This document shows, one piece after another, positions 1-4,765 of a DNA stretch of 5,347 nucleotides; positions within the stretch are counted from its first letter, which is position 1; the number at the start of each line of letters is the position of its first letter. Location of the stretch: positions 1 through 5,347 of the forward strand of contig NZ_JALNWM010000220.1 in NCBI RefSeq assembly GCF_023230885.1, read 5' to 3'. Both the position numbers and the translations under genes were made by a program. The notes beneath the pieces are model-generated. The model searched no databases, was not told the DNA's origin, and saw only the letters and a list, made by a program, of their open reading frames with translations. This stretch comes from Desulfocurvus sp. GTDB taxonomy: Bacteria; Desulfobacterota; Desulfovibrionia; Desulfovibrionales; Desulfovibrionaceae.

Positions 1-1
1 G

Positions 2-775
2 CCCGCCGTGCTCTTCGCCGCGCGGCCCTGCGACGTGCGCGGCCTGGCGGAGCTGGACCGCGTGTTCACCGCCGGGCCCGTGGCCGACCCGTACTACGCC
101 GCGCGCCGCGCGGCCACGGCGGTGGTGGCCCTGGCCTGTGCCGGGCCGCTGGACGCGGCCTGCTTTTGCCACTGGTCCGGCGGGCCCTGCGATGCCCCGG
201 GGGCCGACGTGTGGCTCTTCCCCCTGGAGGACGGCTTCGCGGCCCGGGCCCAGACGCCGCTCGGCGCGGAGCTGCTGGCGGCGGGCGCCGCCGTTGCCGC
301 CCCGGAGCGCGAACAGGATGTCGCCGGGCGCGTCCAGGCCGCCCGGCAGGCCCTGGGCCCGGCGCCGGACCTGGAGGGCCTGCCCGGGGCCTTTGCCGCG
401 CGCTTCGCCGACCCGGCCTTCTGGGAGGGGCTTTGCCGCTCCTGCGTGGGCTGCGGGGTCTGCGCCTACGTCTGCCCCACCTGCCAGTGTTTCAACATCA
501 CCGACGAGCGCCACGGCGCCACGGGCCGCCGCCTGCGCACCTGGGACCACTGCATGGCCCACGGCTTCACCCTGGAGGCCAGCGGGCACAACCCCCGCGC
601 GGCCAGGGGCCTGCGCTACCGCCAGCGCCTGGGCCACAAGTTCGTCTACAACCGCGACCAGCGCCCCGGCGGCGGGCCGGGCTGCACGGGCTGCGGGCGC
701 TGCGTGCGCCTGTGCCCCGGGAGCATGGATATCCGCCGGGTGGTCCTGGCCGTGCTGGGAGGTGGCAGTGACTGA
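2..775 (+). CDS. Iron-sulfur electron-transfer subunit, HydB / Flx-like (5' end outside window)
   Basis: A cytoplasmic iron-sulfur protein that should pass electrons between the flavoprotein encoded next to it and a catalytic partner not in this window. The reading frame is open from the left edge. The GTG at 8 is internal, because coding continues upstream with the family motif ARPCDVRGLAELDRVF. About 257 residues are visible; relatives are usually around 330-350 residues, so roughly 80-90 N-terminal residues are missing. A Cys-Phe-Cys motif (ACFCHWSGGP, near 160-190) is the conserved centre of the N-terminal domain. Two ferredoxin-type motifs follow: CVGCGVCAYVCP (443-478) and CTGCGRCVRLCP (683-718), each C-x2-C-x2-C-x3-CP, so two [4Fe-4S] clusters are expected. 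SGHNPR and HKFVYN between them are also typical of the family. The stop overlaps the start of the next gene by 8 bases, implying translational coupling. Best matches by memory are sulfhydrogenase beta subunits (HydB), anaerobic sulfite reductase subunit A and the Flx proteins of Desulfovibrio. Which one cannot be decided without the upstream genes. Confidence 0.88.
   Translation, partial: PAVLFAARPCDVRGLAELDRVFTAGPVADPYYAARRAATAVVALACAGPLDAACFCHWSGGPCDAPGADVWLFPLEDGFAARAQTPLGAELLAAGAAVAAPEREQDVAGRVQAARQALGPAPDLEGLPGAFAARFADPAFWEGLCRSCVGCGVCAYVCPTCQCFNITDERHGATGRRLRTWDHCMAHGFTLEASGHNPRAARGLRYRQRLGHKFVYNRDQRPGGGPGCTGCGRCVRLCPGSMDIRRVVLAVLGGGSD
757..762 (+). promoter_or_regulatory. Ribosome binding site fixing the GTG start at 768
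   Basis: GGGAGG lies 5 bases before a GTG at 768, inside the 3' end of the upstream gene. The frame is open far upstream of this point, so this Shine-Dalgarno, together with the onset of family-like sequence, is what decides the start. Confidence 0.75.
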
Positions 776-1604
776 CGCCGCGAACCCCTATCTGCCCCTG
801 GCGGCCACCGTGGTGGATGTGGTGGACGAAACCCCGGCCATCAAGACCCTGCGCATGACCCTGGACGACCCGCAGGCCCGGGCGGCCTTCACCTACCGCC
901 CCGGGCAGGTGGTCCAGCTTTCGGTCTACGGCGTGGGCGAGGCCACCTTCGTGCTCAATTCCACGCCCACGCGCCCGGAGTTCCTGCAATGTTCGGTCAT
1001 GCGCGCCGGGGAGGTCACCGAGGCCCTGCACGGCCTGCGCGCGGGCGACCAGGTCGGCCTGCGCGGGCCCCTGGGCAACGCCTTCCCCCTGGACGCCCTG
1101 CGCGGGCGCGATGTGCTCCTCGTGGCCGGGGGCATCGGCATGGCCCCCCTGCGCACGCTGCTGCTCTACATGCTCGACACGCGCGCGGACTTCGGGGCCA
1201 TCCGGCTGATCTACGGCGCGCGCGGCCCGCGCGACATGGCCTACGCCGCCGAGCTGGACCAGTGGGCCGACGCCCCGGGAGTGGAGCTGACCCTGACCGT
1301 GGACGCGCCCGACCCCGGCTGGACCCACCGCACGGGGCTCATCCCCGACGTGCTGCGCGAGCTGTCGCCCCCGGCCCGGGGCGCCGTGGCCGTGACCTGC
1401 GGCCCGCCGATCATGATCCGCTTCACCGTGCAGGCCCTGCGCGAGCTGGGCTTTGCCGACACGGACATCGTGACCACCCTGGAGCGGCGCATGAAATGCG
1501 GCATCGGCCTGTGCGGGCGCTGCAACATCGGCCCGCGCTACGTCTGTGTGGACGGCCCGGTGTTCACCCTGGCCGAGCTGGGCGAGCTGCCCCCGGAGCT
1601 GTAG
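768..1604 (+). CDS. FAD/NAD(P)-binding oxidoreductase subunit with C-terminal [2Fe-2S] site (HydG / FlxA-like)
   Basis: A 278-residue flavoprotein of the ferredoxin-NADP reductase superfamily, in the branch of HydG, AsrB and dihydroorotate dehydrogenase PyrK. It should take electrons from NAD(P)H, or return them, through FAD and a [2Fe-2S] cluster to the iron-sulfur partner encoded just upstream. Seen in order: a beta-barrel FAD domain with RPGQ at residues 44-47 and a flavin-loop region around 57-67 (GEATFVLNSTP); a nucleotide-binding domain with GGIGMAP at 121-127 and CGPPIM at 211-216; and a C-terminal cluster motif with Cys244, Cys249, Cys252 and Cys260 (C-x4-C-x2-C-x7-C). The length is normal for the family and no key motif is missing. 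The GTG start is set by the Shine-Dalgarno at 757-762, and the 8-base overlap shows the two subunits are made together. The family is sure. The parent complex (NADP-reducing sulfhydrogenase, Flx-Hdr bifurcating complex or other) is inferred and not proven. Confidence 0.92.
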   Translation: MTDAANPYLPLAATVVDVVDETPAIKTLRMTLDDPQARAAFTYRPGQVVQLSVYGVGEATFVLNSTPTRPEFLQCSVMRAGEVTEALHGLRAGDQVGLRGPLGNAFPLDALRGRDVLLVAGGIGMAPLRTLLLYMLDTRADFGAIRLIYGARGPRDMAYAAELDQWADAPGVELTLTVDAPDPGWTHRTGLIPDVLRELSPPARGAVAVTCGPPIMIRFTVQALRELGFADTDIVTTLERRMKCGIGLCGRCNIGPRYVCVDGPVFTLAELGELPPEL

Positions 1605-1609
1605 CCGGA

Positions 1610-1645
1610 GGCGCCACCGCACCGGGGCGGCGTCCAGTTCTTTTT
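1610..1645 (+). terminator. Possible terminator after the HydB/HydG-like pair
   Basis: CGCCACC (1612-1618) pairs with GGCGGCG (1626-1632) through six base pairs and one A-C mismatch, around a 7-base loop. The stem can be extended by a G-T and a G-C pair. Seven bases later comes TTCTTTTT (1638-1645). It starts only a few bases after the stop at 1604, where a terminator is expected. The mismatch and the gap before the T-run make it weaker than the later hairpins. Confidence 0.4.
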
Positions 1646-1780
1646 GACAAAAGTCCATCCGGGCTTGACGCTTTTGCCGCGCAGGGCGGGGGCGAGGGGG
1701 GCGGCAGGGTGCCGGGAGGGCGCCTTCCTGTCTCCAATCGCCTTGATTTACAGCGGATATTTTTGCGGCTTGGCCTGGGC

Positions 1781-1807
1781 GGAAACCGTTCCTTGTGGCA
1801 CGGTTCC
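1781..1807 (+). promoter_or_regulatory. Imperfect dyad overlapping the sigma-54 -24 element
   Basis: GGAAACCGT (1781-1789) and ACGGTTCC (1800-1807) are inverted repeats with one extra A, around a 10-base spacer that contains most of the TGGCA of the promoter candidate. It could be an operator for a repressor, an RNA hairpin if transcribed from further upstream, or chance. No regulator consensus was recognised. Confidence 0.25.
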
Positions 1808-1811
1808 TGCT
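1796..1811 (+). promoter_or_regulatory. Sigma-54 (RpoN) promoter candidate
   Basis: TGGCACG, four bases, then CTGCT matches the sigma-54 consensus TGGCACG-N4-TTGCW at every specified position except one (C for the first T of the -12 box). The invariant GG (1797-1798) and GC (1809-1810) have the correct spacing. Transcription would begin near 1821-1823 and run toward glnH, whose ATG is about 460 bases further on. Sigma-54 control is plausible because glnHPQ in E. coli has an NtrC/sigma-54 promoter. I did not find a clear NtrC-type site (TGCACC/GGTGCA dyad) upstream. The stacked terminators downstream mean it might drive a short RNA and not the operon. Confidence 0.55.
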
Positions 1812-1951
1812 TTGGTCCTGGTGTCGGAAGCGCAGCATCCTGTTTTTCCGGACACGCTCCTTCCCGGCGGGGTTTCCATCTGCGTCACCGTTTCCCCTCG
1901 CCCGCCGACCCGTGTCTTCCGGCTTGTCTTCGTCCCTCCTCCTAGGACGTT

Positions 1952-1985
1952 GGGCGGCCCGCCTGTGGCGGGCCGCCCTCTTTTT
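1952..1985 (+). terminator. Strong intrinsic terminator (first of three)
   Basis: A perfect 12-bp stem, GGGCGGCCCGCC (1952-1963) with GGCGGGCCGCCC (1967-1978), closes a 3-base TGT loop. It is followed at once by TCTTTTT (1979-1985). This is a textbook rho-independent terminator on the plus strand. It would stop transcription starting near 1822 after roughly 165 bases unless read through. Confidence 0.85.
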
Positions 1986-2000
1986 CGTGCGAGTCCGGGG
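1967..2000 (+). repeat. Direct repeat copy 1 (34 bp): terminator 3' arm, T-run and flank
   Basis: This stretch recurs 66 bases downstream at 2033-2066 with a single difference (T at 1994, C at 2060). The copy comprises the 3' arm of the strong terminator, its T-run, the motif TTTTTCGTGCGAG and CCGGGG. Confidence 0.9.
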
Positions 2001-2031
2001 TCCTCGGTCTGGCTGAGCAGCATCGCTGCCC

Positions 2032-2051
2032 GGGCGGGCCGCCCTCTTTTT
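2032..2051 (+). terminator. Second, weaker terminator-like hairpin within repeat copy 2
   Basis: GGGCG (2032-2036) pairs with CGCCC (2040-2044) over a 3-base loop, followed by TCTTTTT (2045-2051). Only the 3' half of the upstream terminator was copied here, so the stem is 5 bp and not 12. The long 5' arm at 1952-1963 could instead pair with this copy's 3' arm (2033-2044), which would exclude the first terminator. Confidence 0.45.
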
Positions 2052-2066
2052 CGTGCGAGCCCGGGG
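2033..2066 (+). repeat. Direct repeat copy 2 (34 bp)
   Basis: 33 of 34 bases are identical to 1967-2000. Weaker similarity continues past the repeat (GGGGTCCTCGG after copy 1, GGGGCCTTGG after copy 2), suggesting an older, longer duplication that has partly decayed. Confidence 0.9.
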
Positions 2067-2086
2067 CCTTGGCCGGGCCTCTGCCG

Positions 2087-2106
2087 GGCCCGAAGGGGCC
2101 TTTTTT
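2087..2106 (+). terminator. Third terminator-like hairpin with a competing upstream arm
   Basis: GGCCC (2087-2091) pairs with GGGCC (2096-2100) around a GAAG loop and is followed directly by six Ts (2101-2106), a compact intrinsic terminator. The same GGCCC(G) arm can instead pair with CGGGCC at 2074-2079, giving a 6-bp stem with a 7-base loop that lacks a T-run. The two folds exclude each other, the arrangement expected of an attenuator. No regulator, leader peptide or ligand is evident. Confidence 0.5.
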
Positions 2107-2221
2107 CGGCTTTTTGCGTGTAAAAAAGAGTCTAACATCTCGAAATGGAAGACGATATTACTCCTGGTTTTCCTTGCCGCTGGGCCGGATTTGGGGCATA
2201 GAGGAACATCCCTGCCGGGAA

Positions 2222-2246
2222 CCCCGCGCGGGGGCGCCGTGCGCCC
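2222..2246 (+). other. Overlapping leader hairpins upstream of the glnH ribosome site
   Basis: GGGCGC (2232-2237) and GCGCCC (2241-2246) form a perfect 6-bp stem over a CGT loop. The adjoining palindrome CCCCGCGCGGGG (2222-2233) shares bases with it, so only one can form. They lie about 25 bases before the Shine-Dalgarno and could influence translation or mRNA stability. In GC-rich DNA such short dyads also arise by chance. Confidence 0.35.
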
Positions 2247-2270
2247 TTCGCGTTTCTTCACCGTCTTTTC

Positions 2271-2277
2271 GAGGAGG
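2271..2277 (+). promoter_or_regulatory. glnH ribosome binding site
   Basis: GAGGAGG lies 6 bases before the ATG at 2284. It is a strong site, as expected for an abundant periplasmic binding protein, and it selects this start over earlier in-frame codons. Confidence 0.85.
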
Positions 2278-2283
2278 TTTTCC

Positions 2284-3036
2284 ATGAGTGCCGTGAAACG
2301 TTTCTTCGCCCTGGGCTGCGCCCTGGCCCTGGCCCTGACCTGCACCGTGGCGTCGGCCAAGGTGCTCACCGTGGCCACCGACACCAACTTCCCGCCCTTC
2401 GAGTTCAAGGATCCCGAAACCGGCAAGCACACCGGCTTCGACGTGGAGCTGTGGGACGCCATCGCCAAGAAGCTCGGCATGGAGTACGACCTCCAGCCCA
2501 TGGACTTCAACGGCATCATCCCCGGCCTGCAGTCCGGCCAGGTCGACGTGGGCATCGCGGGCATGACCATCAAGCCCGAGCGCGCCGAGGTCGTGGACTT
2601 CTCCGACGGCTACTACAACGCGGGCCTGCTGGTGCTGGTCCGGTCCTCCGAGAACGCCGTTTCCGGCATCGAGGACCTCAAGGGCAAGGTCGTCTCCACC
2701 AAGCTCGGCACCACCTCCGAGGATTTCGTGAAGGCCAATGCGGGCGCCAAGGACGTGAAGCTGTTCCCCAACAACGACGCCATGTTCATGGAGCTGCTCT
2801 CGGGCGGCGCCGACGCCGTGGTCTTCGATTCCCCGGTCATCGCCGACTTCATGCGCAAGGCCGGCAAGGGCCAGGTCAAGGTGGTCGGCCCGCTGTACCA
2901 GGGCCAGTCCTACGGCATCGCCTTCCCCAAGGGCAGCGAGCTGGTGGCCAAGGTCAACGAGGCCCTGGCCCAGCTGCGCGCCGACGGCGCCTACGCCGAG
3001 CTGTACATGAAGTGGTTCGGCACCGAGCCCAAGTAG
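2284..3036 (+). CDS. glnH: Periplasmic amino-acid-binding protein of ABC importer, probably glutamine (GlnH)
   Basis: A 250-residue solute-binding protein that captures an amino acid in the periplasm and hands it to the GlnP/GlnQ importer encoded next. Residues 1-25 form a signal peptide: KR at 5-6, a long Ala/Leu core, and ASA before Lys26 for signal peptidase I. There is no proper lipobox. The mature chain resembles E. coli GlnH closely by memory, including VATDT, GFDVELWDAIAKKL, QPMDFNGIIP, DFSDGYY, YGIAFPKGS and the C-terminal KWFGTEPK. Ligand residues known from E. coli GlnBP map as Asp33 (D10), Phe36 (F13), Phe75 (F50), Gly93 (G68), Thr95 (T70), Arg100 (R75), Lys140 (K115) and Asp182 (D157), all conserved. 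Two differ: Thr144 for G119 and Phe181 for H156. Glutamine is therefore the likely ligand, but a related amino acid is possible. The start has the strong site GAGGAGG, and a stem-loop separates the gene from glnP. Confidence 0.93.
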   Translation: MSAVKRFFALGCALALALTCTVASAKVLTVATDTNFPPFEFKDPETGKHTGFDVELWDAIAKKLGMEYDLQPMDFNGIIPGLQSGQVDVGIAGMTIKPERAEVVDFSDGYYNAGLLVLVRSSENAVSGIEDLKGKVVSTKLGTTSEDFVKANAGAKDVKLFPNNDAMFMELLSGGADAVVFDSPVIADFMRKAGKGQVKVVGPLYQGQSYGIAFPKGSELVAKVNEALAQLRADGAYAELYMKWFGTEPK

Positions 3037-3062
3037 GCCCGGGAGCGACCAGCAACGCAACG

Positions 3063-3106
3063 ACGGGGGCGGCCGCGTGCCGCCCCCGTGTTTCCCCGTT
3101 TTTTTT
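3063..3106 (+). terminator. Stem-loop with offset T-run between glnH and glnP
   Basis: A perfect 11-bp stem, ACGGGGGCGGC (3063-3073) with GCCGCCCCCGT (3079-3089), encloses a CGCGT loop. Eight Ts follow at 3099-3106, but only after a 9-base gap (3090-3098). With this spacing it should be a leaky terminator or a 3' stabiliser of the glnH message. Either would give more binding protein than membrane components, a pattern known in other ABC operons. The glnP ribosome site (AAAGGA, 3115-3120) follows closely. Confidence 0.7.
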
Positions 3107-3128
3107 CGTGCATTAAAGGACGTGCCCA

Positions 3129-3800
3129 ATGGCATTCAATTTCGATCCGGGAGTCATGCTGGACACGCTGCCCATGCTCATGCGCGGGCTGAAGTGGACG
3201 GCGCTGATCACCGTTGGCGGGCTGTTTTTCGGTTTCATCCTCGGGGCCGGGGCGGGGCTGATGAAGCTCTCGCGCGGCTGGGCGGCGCGCAAGTTCGCCG
3301 GGGCCTATGTGGAGACCATCCGCGGCACGCCCATGCTCGTGCAGGCCATGTTCCTGTATTTCGGCGTGCCTATGGCCCTTGGCCTGCGCATCCCCCCGCT
3401 GGTCGCGGGCATTGTCGTCATCGCCGTGAACTCCGGGGCCTACATCGCCGAGATCGTGCGCGGCGCCGTGCAGTCCATCAACATCGGGCAGTTCGAAGCC
3501 GGGCGTTCCATCGGACTGACCCGCGCCCAGACCATGCGCTACGTCATCTGGCCCCAGGCCTTTCGGCGCATGATCCCGCCCCTGGGCAACCAGTTCATCA
3601 TCAGCCTGAAGGACACCTCGCTTCTGGCCGTCATCGGCGTGGGCGAACTGCTGCGCACCGGGCAGGAGATCGTGGCCGTCAACTTCCGGGCCTTCGAGGT
3701 CTATCTCACCGTGGGCCTGGTCTACCTGTGCATGACCATGGCCATCGCCCACGCCCTGCGGCGGGTGGAAAAACGTCTGGCCGCGCGGGTCAGGCGCTAG
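3129..3800 (+). CDS. glnP: Amino-acid ABC transporter permease, glutamine type (GlnP)
   Basis: A 223-residue inner-membrane permease of the HisM/GlnP family. It forms the translocation channel, probably as a homodimer since only one permease gene is present, receives substrate from GlnH and is powered by GlnQ. Hydrophobic segments lie near residues 22-45, 66-84, 90-110, 157-175 and 188-210, the usual five for this family. Conserved family stretches are ETIRGTPMLVQ (62-72), NSGAYIAEIVRGAV (101-114) and the cytoplasmic EAA loop beginning EAGRSIGLTR at 123, which contacts the ATPase. PPLGNQFIISLKDTSL (150-165) is nearly the same in E. coli GlnP. The length is normal and no defect is seen. The ATG has AAAGGA 8 bases upstream. 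The gene lies 92 bases after glnH, across a stem-loop, and 9 bases before glnQ. Confidence 0.94.
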   Translation: MAFNFDPGVMLDTLPMLMRGLKWTALITVGGLFFGFILGAGAGLMKLSRGWAARKFAGAYVETIRGTPMLVQAMFLYFGVPMALGLRIPPLVAGIVVIAVNSGAYIAEIVRGAVQSINIGQFEAGRSIGLTRAQTMRYVIWPQAFRRMIPPLGNQFIISLKDTSLLAVIGVGELLRTGQEIVAVNFRAFEVYLTVGLVYLCMTMAIAHALRRVEKRLAARVRR

Positions 3801-3804
3801 GAGG
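3799..3804 (+). promoter_or_regulatory. glnQ ribosome binding site overlapping the glnP stop
   Basis: AGGAGG begins within the TAG stop of glnP and lies 5 bases before the GTG at 3810. Ribosomes finishing glnP would land on it, so the two proteins are probably translationally coupled. It also decides the GTG start. Confidence 0.8.
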
Positions 3805-3809
3805 GGGCC

Positions 3810-4541
<732 letters not shown>

Positions 4542-4557
4542 GGCCGCGCCTCCGGAG

Positions 4558-4589
4558 CGGCGGCGCAACGGGAGTGCGGCGCGCCGCCG
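4558..4589 (+). terminator. GC-rich hairpin just after glnQ
   Basis: CGGCGGCGC (4558-4566) pairs perfectly with GCGCCGCCG (4581-4589) around a 14-base loop. There is no T-run, so it is not a classical terminator. It may protect the glnQ message end or assist the larger hairpin downstream. Confidence 0.35.
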
Positions 4590-4606
4590 GGCCCCGACCG
4601 CCCGAC

Positions 4607-4652
4607 GCCAGGGCCCCCGCGCGGAACGCTTCCGCGCGGGGGCCCTGGCTTT
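4607..4652. terminator. Perfect 20-bp hairpin between convergent genes, probable bidirectional terminator
   Basis: The left arm 4607-4626 (starting GCCAGGGCCC) is exactly complementary to the right arm 4630-4649, with a CGC loop. Only TTT follows on the plus strand and no T-run follows on the minus strand. Its place between the ends of glnQ (plus) and the esterase gene (minus) suggests it stops or shields transcripts from both sides. It could also act mainly as an RNA-stabilising structure. Confidence 0.6.
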
Positions 4653-4668
4653 GGCGGTGGCCGCTGCC

Positions 4669-4699
4669 CATCCCCGCCGGTGGCGGTCAGGGCAGGGCG
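4669..4699. repeat. Direct repeat, outer copy (31 bp) of the esterase gene's 3' end
   Basis: 30 of 31 bases match 4735-4765, 66 bases away; the difference is C at 4675 against A at 4741. On the minus strand it reads as a second in-frame GCC-CTG-CCC-TGA, that is Ala-Leu-Pro-stop, followed by the same CCGCCACCGGC. Confidence 0.9.
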
Positions 4700-4734
4700 T
4701 CGCACTGCGGCAGCTGCTGGGACGGCCACGGGTT

Positions 4735-4765
4735 CATCCCAGCCGGTGGCGGTCAGGGCAGGGCG
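4735..4765. repeat. Direct repeat, gene-proximal copy (31 bp) spanning the esterase stop codon
   Basis: This copy contains the last three codons and the TGA of the minus-strand esterase gene plus 18 bases beyond. The intervening DNA shows little clear similarity, so it is either a partly decayed tandem duplication or two insertions of a small repeat. Confidence 0.9.

Larger units (their letters stand above)
1605..2283 (+). other. 679-base non-coding region with stacked regulatory signals before glnH
   Basis: No convincing gene is seen. Open frames here cross several strong hairpins, have no credible ribosome site and resemble no family. From left to right it holds: an imperfect terminator-like hairpin ending the upstream operon (1610-1645); G-rich sequence with small dyads such as GGCA/TGCC at 1703-1713; an A/T-richer patch at 1741-1766; a sigma-54 promoter candidate (1796-1811); three terminator-like hairpins (1952-1985, 2032-2051, 2087-2106), two inside a direct repeat; a second A/T-richer patch at 2101-2165; and leader hairpins at 2222-2246 followed by the glnH ribosome site. 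I could not identify a convincing sigma-70 promoter close to glnH. No known riboswitch consensus was recognised. Confidence 0.75.

Noticed and set aside
1644..1670. TTGACA (1644-1649) and TTGACG (1665-1670) as sigma-70 -35 boxes
   Set aside because: No acceptable -10 hexamer lies 16-18 bases downstream of either; the following DNA is G-rich.
1967..2066. CRISPR-like repeat-spacer unit
   Set aside because: Only two copies, the repeat is half of a terminator, and no cas gene or third unit is present.
1644..2123. 159-residue open frame on the plus strand in the non-coding region, with GRPLFRASPG repeated twice
   Set aside because: It crosses the strong 12-bp terminator and the direct repeat, the peptide repeat is only the DNA repeat translated, the composition fits no family, and the start lacks a Shine-Dalgarno.
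2114..2159. Sigma-70 promoter just upstream of glnH (TTGCGT with TAACAT, or GATATT)
   Set aside because: The TTGCGT to TAACAT spacing is only 13 bases, and GATATT has no -35 box at the right distance. A real promoter may exist here but I cannot support one.
2107..2270. Known riboswitch in the glnH leader
   Set aside because: No recognisable consensus of a known class, including the cyanobacterial glnA RNA; only short GC dyads are seen.
2284..2360. GlnH as a lipoprotein through Cys12 or Cys20
   Set aside because: Cys20 is preceded by Thr, which does not fit a lipobox, and Cys12 lies too close to the Lys-Arg N-region; the ASA site at 23-25 is a good signal peptidase I site.
567..2573. Long minus-strand open frame of 668 residues
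   Set aside because: It overlaps three well-supported plus-strand genes and the terminators; low-complexity Arg/Gly/His/Ala-rich composition is typical of antisense frames in GC-rich DNA.
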